DNA of 64,000 nucleotides from Myxocyprinus asiaticus (taxonomy: Eukaryota; Chordata; Actinopteri; Cypriniformes; Catostomidae), in the NCBI RefSeq assembly GCF_019703515.2, contig NC_059374.1, forward strand, positions 21,384,595 through 21,448,594, given 5' to 3'. Position numbers and translations under genes: made by a program. This document shows positions 34,801 to 47,349 of the stretch, in pieces; position 1 is the first letter of the stretch; every line of letters starts with the position of its first letter. The notes under the pieces were generated by a model. That model saw nothing but the letters and a program-made list of their open reading frames with translations. It was not told where the DNA came from and searched no databases.

Positions 34801-37266
34801 TATCAAAACCCATTCCCAGCACTAGCCATCCCCCCCAACACCCTAAAAACAAAGACATCAAATCAAGAATGAGCACACAAAAACATGGACGTTTTTCCCT
34901 TCTGCGTTTCTGTGTTTTTTTTTTTTTACAGAAAGATTCTTGTAGAATTGCCTACAAGAATTGTCATTAGTGCAGACTTGGTCTGATTGTTTTCACTGAT
35001 TTTCTGTCTAAAGGAGGAGTAAATTGATGCCTAAGCTCCAGTCTGGCTATTAATTTCAAAGCACAGGTTTGGCCTAGTGGCCCTATGAGAGAAAGCTGAT
35101 TTAGCTAGATCATTTTTAATGGGGATAGATTACTCCATATTTGCCCTTTGGAGCAGCTTCTGTCCTCCATAACCAAGTTCCTTCTGAGACTATCACTAAG
35201 GGCCAATTGGCTTGGAAATGAAAGACATAATCTTAATGTACTGTAAGATGTGCAATCCATTCAGTTGTGGAATAAAATGTAGCCCATGAGCAGATATGAT
35301 CATAGTGAGAAGTTGCTGACATCACATCGACTGTGGAGCTGTCAGATCAAGGTACATTTTGCAATCCAGCCAAGAGAAACTCTAATGACAACCATTGCAA
35401 TTTCCAGGGAGAGATAATCAAAGCCATTTGACTTGTGAGAGCCATGGCAAAATACCAATATTCTTGGATTTCAAAGAGCGTCTAAACACTGAACAGGGTT
35501 CCCATACGCCCTTTCATTCGCATGACACAATGTTGCATCTGCCCGGCAAGGGATAAATTAAGCATGTGAAAGTTTTAGTGAAGTCCCCATTTTCCAGTTA
35601 ATCAAATCTCCCCTAATCAAATTAGGCGCTATAATTCCCCAGGATGCGTGTGACAAAAGTGTATTATTCCTGCCTTTGAAGCGAGAGAGAAATCAGCATG
35701 AGGCCATTACCCTCTGCTTCAGTGGCCCTGAATTGAATTGCTCTTCCGACTGACCCGAGCGCAAGAGGCAGGGTCGAGGTAAACTTTGGCAGTGTTTGAG
35801 TTCCCAGCTCATTAAAGAGCTGCCTCTGAGGCCACCTCCAGAGTCTGTTGAGCCATTCATTATTTGAGGCACTTGTGTAATTTTCCCTGGACATCTGTGA
35901 CAAACAGGCTCTCTTCCCAATGCTACACAAAAAACATCTCAGACAATCAAGCTTACGCTCCTAACTGCCAGGCTTAGAGAAACACACAACATCCACTATT
36001 ACACACTATGAAGGAGAAAAGACACATTAACTTCAACATAAAATCACCAAAACATGTCATATGTTATATATCTTATATCTAAATAACTAAATATTTGGGC
36101 ATGTATGTACATATTAAAATCCTATTTTTGGGAAAATACTGTATATGTTGCATTTATTTAAGTGTGACTTTTTATCAGTGAAAACTGAACATACTATATA
36201 AAGTATATGTTTTACATATATTGCCATATATCAGATTTCTGTATGGTAAAGTCACAGTGATCATCAGTGAAATGTAGATAAGCACTATTGGGTGTTATAA
36301 TTAGACTTTTAGAATAAGTATTTTCCATTGAATGAAAAGTCTTGAGATTTGATTGAAGGCCTTCAGGAGAGTTGGCACATAAGCTTTTGAACCAAATTAC
36401 ATAAAGTGCCCTTTTATACTCAGTTAGCAGGTCGGCAAATAGGCCCATGGAGTATTCTGCTGCCACTTATGAAGTGCTCATAACCGATGTGTGCCTCACA
36501 GCTTTGCACAACAGCTTCCTTCCAAAGCAACTCATATGGCAGCTAATGAATATGGCACTTTAGATTTCCTGAATTGTCCCTTTCCATTCACTGCCCCCAG
36601 TGTTAACACCTCTTTATAAGATTCTCAACAGCTAGTGCACTGCCTCTCAAGGTCACTCTGCCTGAACGGAGCGCCAGAGAAAGCCGCACAAAAACCTGAG
36701 AGGCTCAATTCCTATTCATTTGTCACATTTGCATGCATGCCTCTATACTCGATCACACAAAGGCCACGGTAGCTTAGCCATTGCCCCCTACCAATTACAA
36801 ATGAGTCCATTAAGCTGTCTGCATCAGGCCCAGCCTCTTCATGGTAATGGCTTGTGAGATTTCCATCATAATCGCAGGGCTCCCACTGCAGTCATGAGTG
36901 CAGATGGAGGAGGAGAGTGGGTAAAGAGCTATCAAACAGGGCAGAGTGCATTCCTTCAGCTTTGTTTACATGCATGCAAGCACAAAAGCCAGTGCTTTCT
37001 TTAAGAGTGTAGCCTGATCACAAAATTCTTGCTGGATTTAACGATTTAGTAAGCCACACGTGCAGACACAACAACATCTGCAGGATTATACTAAAAAACT
37101 AATTATTAATGATTCTCATCTAACAGGAAGCTGGGGCTGGATTCACAAAACAATCTTAAGAATAAAAATCTTTTTAATTACTATTTTCTTCTTAGTTAAG
37201 AATATTTTGTTTTCCCGAAAATACTTCTTGAGAAGATCCTTATCTTTTTTTGTTAAACCTTCAACA
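34801..37266. other. auts2 intron, unique sequence
   Basis: No named repeats. 35000-35940 and 36560-36960 have balanced composition and no repeats, and may include conserved intronic enhancers. No exon was recognised. Confidence 0.4.
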
Positions 37267-37793
37267 TTTAAAAGGAATATTTCACCCAAAAATGGAAATT
37301 CTCTCATCATTTACTCACCCTCATGCCATCCCAGATGTGTATGACTTTCTGTATTCTGCAGAACACAAATGAAGATCTTTAGAAAAATGTCCACACAATG
37401 CTAGTGACCAGAAATTTCAATATTCAATATTTAAATCCTTTTTAACTATTAATCTCCACTTTTACTTTCAGAATGTGAAAGTGGAGATTTATGGTAAAAA
37501 AGGATTTAAATGTTGATCTGTTTCTCACCCACAACTATCATGTTTCTTCTGAAGACATGGATTAAACCACTGGACTCGTTTGGATTACTTTTATGTTGCC
37601 TTTATGTGATTTTTGGAGCTTCACACTTCTGGTCACCATTCACTTGCATTGTATGGAGCTACAGAGCTGAGATATTTTTCTAAAGATCTTCATTTGTGTT
37701 CTGCAGAATACAGAAAGTCATACATATCTGGGATGGCATGAAGGTGAGTAAATGATGAGAGAAGTTTCATTTTTGGGTGAATTATCCCTTTAA
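37267..37793. mobile_element. Palindromic MITE (agttcaccc family)
   Basis: Left arm aaaaggaatatttcacccaaaa, right arm tttttgggtgaattatccctttaa, with the same mirrored core as the copies at 18978 and 62704. Slightly shortened in the middle of the left arm. Confidence 0.75.
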
Positions 37794-39647
37794 AGCTAGA
37801 TAATGTTTTATAATTGGTCATAAGAACTTTGAAGAGAACTTTGATGAACTTGGACTCTTTAGAAGATTATCGTAAACCCGGCCCTAGGCATTTAATTAAT
37901 CAAATCATTTTTAATTTTTATACTCTTATTTTAGATAATTTGTTCTTCTTTAACTGCATCTAAATTATCTGCATCCAGATGTGATGTTTCTTAGTTTCAG
38001 TATCAAGCTTCCAAACAACTTTTCTTTTGGTTCCCAAAATTAAGAGGCAGGGTTGATTTACCTGCCTTCTCTATCACCAATCTTGGAAGAATAATGTGAT
38101 CAGATTTTATTACTTGCTGGTAACTCCAACACCTAATTTACCAAGTCTGTTCATGTCTAAGGAAACAACAAATCATTTAGGCCAGACAATCAATCCCATA
38201 CATTAGCATTTATCTACCACATGTGTAAGCCTGACCTGGTTCTATCATGTCATATAACAGGAAAACTCTATAAAGATCTATTCATAAACAAACGTAAATC
38301 ACTGCTTATGAAGAACTGTGCATTTTGATGCAATTATGATATGGGATTTTGTGTAAATCAATATTAGCATGCAAGTCATCCCATCCCCTGGGATTTCCAC
38401 TGGTCCACTAAAGATTCTTATACATGATTTCTGGTATTAACAAGCAATTTGTTAAAGTTATGAATTAATAATAAAAATTTCCTGGATAACTAAAAAGACC
38501 TCCTGAAAAAGACCCAGTTTATATACATACAGTACACAGTGTAAACAGTATATAGCTTAACCAGCAAGATTTCCTAGGTGACCAGCATCACCAAGTTTTG
38601 CTTGTAAACAGCTGGCTATGCTGGTCCATTAATTATACCAGCACCAAACCAGTATATGAACCACCCTGGAGTAACATGGAAATCAATGCTGGTCTAAGCA
38701 GGGTATAATGTATGGCTGATGTTGTTCAACTTGCATGTTAACCTGAGCTTGTTAACCTGCCACATTCACAGGCAGTACAAGCCATTTGGTGGCAATATGA
38801 CCCCTCCACCTCTATCTCACTATGGAGTTAAAAACCTATCGCTCTGCTTGCACTCTCTATATTTCAGAGGACTGTAGACTCTCCTCAAACAGTACATGGC
38901 AAGAGTGATCGCAGCAGATCACCTTGAGGACATCTAGCACTAATGTAGTGCCTAGCAGTGGAAGACCATGAAGAAAGATGATAGGACTTCAGAGGTATTA
39001 ATCACCATGACAGTGAGAGGCTCAACCCCCCCAGCCACCAAGGGCTCAGGATAAGCTCGTAAAAATTGCACAGCCCTCCACAGGGCACTCATGTCTTACT
39101 TGTTTATGGCAGCGAGTCCCAGAGGACGCAGCAGTGATGAGCTAGCCTCTAAACCCACGCCGTCACGAATGATGTATGACTATCATTACCAGAAAATATC
39201 ACTTCAGCCGACCCATGATCTTGCTCTGCTAAGGGTCATATTATCCATGAAGAACAAATTACAGGCCCCTCTGCACATTTAAATTACTAGCAAAAAAATG
39301 GAAGTGCATAGATGGTTATATGTCATCAGTGACAATGCCCTCCAGAGTAACAGATAAAAAACCCACCTGAGAAGTTATCATCCTACAGGATGCTAAAGTT
39401 TACTTGTGCAGGCTGTCACACAGAAGCAAATATACAGGAAAGGTTATACCCTTAAATTGACCTTATTCAAGCAATTAGCATACAGTATTTACTCAATGAT
39501 CGGTCATGGCAATCAATGGCATGTTTAAATGTTTGCTGTTTATCACTCAGATTTAATTTAATTATGTTGGTTTTACTGCATTATCGTTCTGTTGTTTGCA
39601 TTTAGCTCATTATTCTAATGTATTCCACTTTGCTAAATACTGAAATT
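37794..39647. other. auts2 intron with a ccagca-rich repeat
   Basis: 38560-38770 resembles a common cyprinid repeat made of tgctggt / accagca words (agctggctatgctggtcc). The rest is unique. Confidence 0.4.
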
Positions 39648-40080
39648 TTAAAGTCCCCATGAAATCAAATTGGAGTTTTGTGGCTCTTAGTACAATTCTG
39701 CTAGCTGTGAGACTAGATATGCTAGAGTACTCCTAAAAGTTGACAAAATAAACCTGTAGCAGATATACGCATTTAAAATGTACAGACTTTCTCTTCTGGG
39801 AAAACAGACCAAAAATATTGATGACTTATCTTGCACTACGAAGATTTTTATAACATAAAATGCTCTCTAGAATGAGAATATCACTCCCCTTAAAGCTTTC
39901 GACTAGAAATAGCAAGTAGCAAATCAAGGTTATGGCTGTGATGCAACTAAAGCCTTTTTGGCTATTTAAAACAGGATGAGCCATTTGATATATTTCAAGC
40001 CCAAACTTCCGGTTTTAATAGGAAATGAGACAACACAGGAAAGAGAACTGCCCTCGTCAAGTGATTTCATGGGGTCTTTA
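39648..40080. mobile_element. MITE with ttaaagtccccatgaaatca ends
   Basis: The left end ttaaagtccccatgaaatca and right end tgatttcatggggtcttta are inverted copies 433 bp apart. No coding sequence. Confidence 0.75.
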
Positions 40081-41662
40081 GGGACTGACATACAAACGCC
40101 TTCTCTTGGAAAATCTAACTATCCTAATGCTAGTGGCTATGCTAGTAACTAGTGATGTTCTTTCTGCAAACTTTGTTCATCTTTACAGTTTTTGAATCGT
40201 CAAATCTAGTGTATAAGCATTAGACAATCTGAATTTATTTGACTGTTTATATTCATTATCTGTCCTTGACTTCTCCACGCTCAGATACGATCACCACTGA
40301 TTAAGAGCTATGCAAAAGGCACCTAGCAAACTAGAAGAAACGATAAGTGTGACATAATTTTGAACAGAATTTGGCCAAAATGGTGTTTTTGAGTTTGTTG
40401 CGGTGGTTCGAAACAGCTTTCCAGCGCGAACCTTATTACTGCTATTGGTCCACGTCAACGCTGGGTGTGACCCGGTGCTCCACCTACTTTGACACAACAT
40501 CTTATTTCAACAGCTTCACTCAGTAGAGATCAGTCAAAATGATCACACTGGAGTGCAGAGTTGCCGAGCTGGAGAAAACGTTGCTATATTTATACAGTCG
40601 TTCGCGGAGAGACATTTTCCAAGAACATTTCATGTAATTTTTTTAGATGAAGTCAAAAGTCTTTCAAATACAATTACAGATGGTAACCGGTGAATATTAT
40701 GGCCACATATAGCGGAATGCAGAATTGCAGAATGTAAACATGAGAAATTACACATCAGCTGTGTCCAAAATGACGCAATATATACTATGAATGCTACCAT
40801 GAATGTTGGCATGAAGTGTCCAACATTCCACTCTCTTTTTCCAGTTGAAGTACATCTTTCTGGTACTCATAGTACACTTCTTTTTGTTATATTTTCGGTG
40901 TAAACATATTACATTTACTACTTACACTACAATACAAAATGGCATAGAATAGTGCAGAAGTGTGCGATTTAGACACACCTATTATCTACTGCATAGACAT
41001 TATTTTAAATAATTGAGTGGTTAAAACAGCTTATTTTACTGATCTTATGCTATGTGTGCATGAAGTAACTGATAACACATTTTAATGTCACATTGGTTAA
41101 TATTTTGCATGTAGTGCTGTTGCAGGACAGCATGTGTCTCGTATTTAAATGCTCCTCTAAAGGCCGGCTCCAGTGGCGTGGATGGTGTTCGAATGTTTGC
41201 AACAGTTTCCTATTGCTCAGCGTGAGTGTGTAGGAGCCTTAAGTGTGCAGCTACAGTCTATTTAGGTTGTTTCTCGTTTAGTTTTCTGTGTGAAAGCAAA
41301 CTTTTCTTTTTTAATCCTTTATATCAAATAGATTCATATTCAATCTTCTATGCATGTAGTTCTGAATAAAGATCAATTAAACTGAATACTAACATTTACT
41401 CATATCCTCGTAGAGGTATACTTACTTTTGTGTCCATTATACTTTATAAACCGCTGCAAGCTTCCAGATGGACTCCAAGACTCACCTCGCTGACCACTGC
41501 CTGCAATATCTTGGTCTTGGGATGAATTCCACAGAGAATAAGCTGCTATCAACTACAGTCCAATCAAACAGCGAGTAACATTTTCACTGACCACTGCTTG
41601 CATCACTTTTCTTAAATTGGAATACATAGACAATAAATTACTGCCAACTAAAGCCTTTACAT
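40081..41662. other. auts2 intron with a gtgtc-type MITE
   Basis: 40757-40980 (gctgtgtccaaaatgacg to cgatttagacacacc) is a foldback MITE related to that at 22015. The remainder is unique. Confidence 0.5.
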
Positions 41663-42353
41663 TGTTACGTTCCATGTTTATTTATATAATATTGTTGGAT
41701 GCTACGTGCTGCTGTGTGCTCTCTCTCTATCTTTCTGTGTTTCTCAGTGTGTTACTGCCGCTCAACCAGGTGCGGAGGAGAGGAAGGTGATCGCTTGCAC
41801 CTGCCGCTCGTTACTGTGCAGAGGCTGCAAGCTCAAAAGCTGTTCAACATGCCTACCACATTGAAGCTTGCCTGCCTTGTGTTGTTCTAGTAGTTTTGTC
41901 AGAGATTTTTATTGTAGCCCTCCAAATAAGTAATTAGCGTTGTTGTTGCGCTACGTGTTTCTCTGTGTTGGAAGCCATAGGGAGTGTGGGTGCCATTTTA
42001 TTTCTGTGAATATTTTTCTCTTGTTTCTGCTTCGTTAGGGAGTTAGTGTACATTTCTGTTTTTAGTTTTCTTTAGTTTTGTCAGTTTAGACAGTTTTACT
42101 CCTTAACTAGTTAGAGGGTCCTTTTGTTTGTTGTTTTGGCCTTTTTCCCCCTCCTGAAGTCTATTTTGCTTCCTATTTTACTTTGTCCTTTGGAAATATT
42201 GTAAATATAAAAAAAAAAAAAAAAAACTTGACTTTGGAATTTGACGTGTCTGTTGTGTTTGGCAGAGACTGGTACTCACTCACCCCAACTGATTTTATGT
42301 TTACATTTCTCTGTTACTCCCTTACCCTAGATCCTTACATCTGGGATGTAACA
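41663..42353 (+). repeat. 5' LTR of the Gmr1-like element
   Basis: The 691-bp LTR runs from TGTTACGTTCC to GATGTAACA (inverted tgttac/gtaaca ends). Compared with the 3' LTR it has about 75 extra bp near 41760-41840, lacks other short segments, and has a long A run (about 42210-42227). Confidence 0.9.
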
Positions 42354-42639
42354 GTGAAAATTTGGGGGCTTGTCCGTTGATTATTCAACACTGTAAAGCA
42401 GTGAAATATTCCATTTGGTGCAAAGTGAAGCTGAAAACCTTTTATTCTATGTAATACTAAAATTTGTGTTTGAAATCTTGTGCAAAGAAAAACTAAAGTT
42501 ATTTATTGTGAGCATTTCAAGCTAATTTGTGTTTTGATATTTCTTGTATTAAGTTTTGGCTGTTTTCTTTTTTTGGTAGGGGCGGAGAGGTTATACTATG
42601 TGGAATGGAATCTGATTTGAGTTTACCCTCGCTCCCTCA

Positions 42640-43740
42640 TACGTTTTCAATCGCTGCCGTAAGAAGGACTTGCTGTTAATTGCTGACTTCTTTAATATCT
42701 CTGTGTCTAGAGATGTAACAAAACAGGTTTTAAAAGATCAACTGTACACTGAGTTAGTTAACGCTGATATCCTACCGACTGATTCGCAGACTGAAGGGGT
42801 AGAGGAGGAGAATGAAGTAGTTGTAATGGCTGAAACTAGTGCTGTTGCTGTTCCCCTTGATACTGAACCGAGCATGGATCCTGTATTAGCGATCAAGCTA
42901 AAAGAACTTGAGCTAGCCATTAAACAACAGGAGTATGACACTCAAGTTATCCAGCTCTGTGCTATTGAAGCTCAAGCTCGCCGAGATATTAAGCTGAAAA
43001 GTTTAGCAATTGAGGCAGAGACTTTACGCTGTAAGCCTGTGCCAGCTCCACGCTCTAGACCTTCCTCACCTTTGTCTGCTGTTCCGGCACAGAGTAGCAC
43101 TGTTAATTTTGGTTCTCCGAATGATGCTTCAGGTTAACTTTGATGTAGCAAAGTATATAAAATTAGTGCCTCCCTTTCGAGAAGCTGAGGTAGATGCCTA
43201 CTTCATAGCCTTTGAGCAAATTGCTGAAAAACTGGGTTGGTCCAAGGATATGTGGGGTCTACTGCTTCAATGTAACTTTGTGGGTAAGGCTCAAGAGGTA
43301 TGTGCTGCGCTACCAATAGAGCAGTCCCTAGATTACGATGTTGTGAAAGCAGCGGTGCTACATGCATATGAACTGGTGCCTGAGGCATGTCGCCAGCGCT
43401 TTCGAGGTACAGCGAAACAGCCAAACAAACCTTTTGTTGAGTTTGCACGAGAAAAGAGAACCCTGTTTGAGAAATGGTGTTTGGCTAGTAAAGTTACCAG
43501 TCTTGATCAACTGCAGGAACTTATTTTGCTTGAAGAGTTCCAGAGAACATTGTAGTTCACCTAAATGAGCAAAAGATAAATTCACTCTCTGAAGCTGCAG
43601 TGTTAGCGGGTGAGTTCGCACTCACACAGGTCAGTATTCTTTTCTACACGCCAGTTTAAATGCCAGAGTTTTGTAAATGAGCAGACAGAGAGGGTAATGT
43701 CACCTGTTTTCCCCCTGAGAAATCTGAGAAAGAGAAGCCT
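42640..43740 (+). pseudogene. Gmr1-like gag with a SCAN-like capsid segment, frameshifted
   Basis: The first part carries a coiled-coil-like charged region (KLKELELAIKQQEYD). After a frameshift near 43130 comes the capsid-like part (PPFREAEVDAYFIAFEQIAE ...). It ends with a helix block recognisable as the ancestor of the vertebrate SCAN domain (YELVPEACRQRFR, FVEFAREKRTLFEKW). SCAN has been proposed to derive from the gag of Gmr1-like elements. The frame breaks again near 43555. Confidence 0.8.
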
Positions 43741-44437
43741 ATGCTGGATCGCTCAAGCCGCAAGCATGTCTGTTTTTACTGCTTAGATCCAAGTCACCTG
43801 ATATCCAACTGCAAAGCGTGGAAACAGAAGTCTGCTGCTGAAGAAGCTAAGAGTGTAGCTTTTGCTCAAGCTGGTTCTGTCTCTGACCACTCATTCCCAC
43901 AGCTCCAGAGTTCTGGCTACCAACCCTTCTTGTTAACTGGCTCTGTGTCTCTTTCAGCTGACTCGCCTGGCCGACCAGTAACCATCCTGCGAGATACGGG
44001 GGCTGCGCAGACCTTTATTTTAGCTGAAGCCTTACCTTTCTCTCCTGAAACATACTCTGGTGCATATGTACTAGTTCGAGGGATTGAACTAGGCTGTGTT
44101 AAAGTACCTTTGCGTACTGTCTTCTTGAAATCCGATTTGGTCACAGGTTCGGATTGGAGTAAGGACTGAACTGCCGGTGGAGGGCATAAGCGTCATCCTG
44201 GGAAATGACCTGGCTGGAGGTAAAGTGTTCCCTTGTCCTATTGTGGTGGATAAGCCTGAGGTGACAGGACAGCTAGATGTTGCTGCTCATTTCCCTGCTG
44301 TTTTTCCCACCTGTGCTGTTACTCAAGCACAGTCCCAGAAGTGGGATGTTGTGAACCTCACTAACTCATTTATGAACCCTGTGTCAGACATTTCAGAGTA
44401 CACACTGCTCATTAAACCTGATATCTCCTTCTTATGA
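43741..44437 (+). pseudogene. Nucleocapsid knuckle and aspartic protease, frameshifted
   Basis: A CCHC zinc knuckle (CFYCLDPSHLISNC, residues 11-24 of the open stretch) is followed by a retropepsin-type active site (DTGAAQTF, near 43996). After a frameshift near 44150 comes the protease end (ISVILGNDLAGG). The protease would cleave the polyprotein. The break between active site and C-terminus makes this copy inactive. Confidence 0.8.
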
Positions 44438-44599
44438 AAAGATGGATTCTGACTCAGCCACAGCTTCCTTAAAAGTAGGGAAAGGAGGACCTTGCTGCTG
44501 TTCAGAAAACTGATCTGTCTCTGTCGTTCTGTCTAGATGCTGCTGTCAGTTTGGATAAAGCTCCAGGTGGTCCAGTTACATATTATTGAGATGGTGTAC

Positions 44600-45640
44600 T
44601 CATGCGATGATGGCGACCACAAGTGAATGGTGACCTGTTAGCTGTACATCAACTTGTCTTACCTTCTGCTTACCGTCCCCAGGTCCTGAAGCTGGCGCAT
44701 GAGCATCCCTTGTCTGGTCACCTTGGTATCACTAAGATGTATAAGCGCATCTTAAAGTACTTCTGGCCTGGATTGAGGAACAGTGTAGTGAGTTACTGCC
44801 GAGCTTGCCATAATTGTCAAGTCTCAGGTAAGCCCAACCAGACTGTTCCCTCCACTCCTCTTCATCCTATACCAGTGATGAATGAGCCATTTGAACGTTT
44901 GATCTTGGATTGTGTTGGACCCTTGTCCAAGTCAAAAACGGATCATCAGTATCTTCTAACGCTGATGTGTGCTGCCACACGGTTCCCGGAAGCTGTTCCA
45001 TTGTGCTCTCTGAGAGCTAACATCATAGTCAAAGAGGTCATCAAGTTCTGCTCAACGTTTGGACTACTGAAGGTCATCCAAACTGACCAAGGCTCTAACT
45101 TCACCTCAAAGCTGTTTGCTCAGGTTTTGAAAGAGTTGGGAGTTTCTCATCAGATGTCTAGCACCTATCACCCAGAGTCGCAAGGAGCGTTAGAATGATT
45201 CCATCAGACTCTCAAGTCCATGCTCCGTACATACTGTGTGAGTACAGGAAAAGACTGGGTAGAAGGTCTGCCTTTGCTGCTGTTTGCTGTCTGAGAAACT
45301 GTCCAGGAATCATTAGGGTTCAGTCCGTCTGAACTTGTGTTTGGTCACACAGTTCGCGGACACCTAAAACTCCTTCAAGAGCAGCTGATATCAAAAAACC
45401 CACTTACCACCAACCTGTTAAACTATGTCAGTAACTTCCGTGAATGACTGCATAGTGCCAGTGACATTGCTAAAGCTCATCTTATGCGTACTCGATCTAA
45501 AATGAAGTCGAGATTTGATAGAAGGTCTGTTAAACGCAACTTCCAGCCTGGTGATCAAGTGTTTGTTTTACTCCCCATTCTGTCCTCTGCACTGCATGCT
45601 AGATTTGCTGGCCCCTACAGCGTCGAGGAAAAAGTTGAGT
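44600..45640 (+). pseudogene. Integrase, with in-frame stops
   Basis: It has an HHCC zinc region (HPLSGH ... CRACHNC, residues 28-65 of the stretch from 44623). A DDE core follows with D96 (LILDCVGP), D155 (IQTDQGSNF) and E191, spaced as expected (35 residues between the last two). A C-terminal region follows to about 45640. At least three TGA stops interrupt the part after E191. It sits before RT, the diagnostic Gmr1 arrangement. Confidence 0.85.
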
Positions 45641-45775
45641 GAGACCAATTTATGTCATTTCTACTCCAGATCGCAGGAGAAAAAGCAGAGCATGTCACAT
45701 TAATATGTTAAAGTCTTCTGTTGGCAAAAGTGAGACAGAACTTCAAGCAAGGATGTTGAAGCAGTTAAGCCTGCT

Positions 45776-46706
45776 GTGGTGTTGCCTGCTGCTCTTTGCT
45801 CCTCTGTAGATGACCCAGACATGCGTGAATTGACTCCAGAACATTTTCAAAATTCAACAGTGTTAAGTCATCTTGATGACTACCTTGCATACCTGCCTCA
45901 GGATCAGAAGGAATCTATTATTCAGCTGTTTAATAAGTACCCCATGCTCTTTTTCTGATGTTCCTGGCAGAACCTCTATGGCCACTCATGACATAGACGT
46001 AGTTAACCGTTCCCCCATAAAGCAACACCCATACTGTGTTAATCCTCAAAAACGAGCGATAATGAGGAGGGAAGTTGAATATCTTCTAAAGCATGATCTT
46101 GCCACACCAAGTCAGAGCCCTTGAAGCTCCCCTTGTTTATTGGTGCCCAAACAAGACCCAACATTCTGTTTTTTGCACAGACTACCACAAAGTAAATAGC
46201 ATGACCAGATTCCTTTCCTCTGCCCAGAATGGAGGACTGTGTGGACAGAATTGGTTGTGCCCATTTTATCACAAAACTTGACCTTCTAAAAGGATATTGG
46301 CAAGTACCATTGACTGCCTGTGCGTCTGAGATATCTGCCTTTTTGTGACCCCTGATAATCTGCTGCAATACTCCGTTATGGCCTTTGGGATGCGCAATGC
46401 TCCTGCAGCGTTCCAAAGGTTGATGCAATGAGTGCTGTCAGGAATCCCTAACTGTGAAGCCTACTTGGATGTAGTAGTTTACTCTCACACTTGGGAAGAA
46501 CATCTAAGTAGCCTTGATCAAGTTTTTAAGCAGTTGGCCAACGCTTCACTAACTCTTAACCTGAAAAAGTGTGAGTTTGCCAAAGCAGTGGTTACGTATT
46601 TAGGTAAAAAGGTAGGTCAGGGTTAAGTAAAGCCTGTGGAGACAAAGGTAAAAGTTATCTTGAAGTTTCCCATACCCCGTAATAAGAGTTAAGATGTTTC
46701 CTTGGA
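45776..46706 (+). pseudogene. Reverse transcriptase (Gypsy type), degenerate
   Basis: Gypsy-type RT blocks appear in several frames: MRREVEYLLKHDL, the LLKGYWQVPLT palm, MAFGMRNAPAAFQRLMQ, and AYLDVVVYSHTWEEH. The catalytic YLDD box has lost one Asp (YLD then VVV). There are further stops at about 46430 and 46624. Confidence 0.85.
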
Positions 46707-47274
46707 ATGGTGGGGTATTATAGGAGTTTCTGTAGGAATTTTGCTACAGTAGTCACCCCTTTGACTAACTTGCTCAGTACTGCCCGAAAGTTTGTATGGT
46801 CCCCTGAGTGTGACTCTGCCTTTAATGCTGCCAAAGACCTCTTAAGTAGTGCTCCTGTGCTTTCTGCTCCTTGTTTCACTCTCCCGTTCAAACTGCAGGT
46901 AGATGCCAGTTCCTCAGGTGCCAGAGCTGTGTTGCTGCAGGAAGATGCCAATGGCATAGAACATCCTGTGTGCTACTTTTCAAAAGAAGTTCACCAATGC
47001 TCAGCAGAAGTATAGTACTATTGAGAAAGAGGCCCTAGCCCTGGTGTTGTCATTACAACATTTCGAAGTTTACCTTGGAGGTAGTAATCATGTCATCACT
47101 GTCTATACAGACCATAACCCCCTCGTTTTTCTGCATAGGATGCGAAATTCGAATCAGCGTCTGATGAGGTGGTCCCTCATTATTCAAGGGTACAATCTGA
47201 ATATCCAGTACTGTAAAGGTTCTGGAAATATTGTAGCAGATGCCCTTTCGAGAGTATATTGTGCTGTAGAGTGA
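46707..47274 (+). pseudogene. RNase H of the Gmr1-like element, broken
   Basis: A connection region (GYYRSFCRNFATVVTPLTNL) leads into RNase H: FKLQVDASSSGARAVLLQ with the first Asp, then after a break YTDHNPLVFL and ADALSRV. A frameshift and stop lie near 47013. A purine-rich tract (gggtgggggt, ending at 47350) lies just before the 3' LTR. Confidence 0.8.
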
Positions 47275-47349
47275 AAGAAAAGTGAGTATTTGGTTTGTAT
47301 AGCTCTTATTTTCAAGACATTGGTTGATGCTTAAACTTATGGGTGGGGG

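Noticed and set aside
41699..41890. A small secreted-looking ORF (hydrophobic start).
   Set aside because: It lies wholly inside the 5' LTR of the Gmr1-like element.
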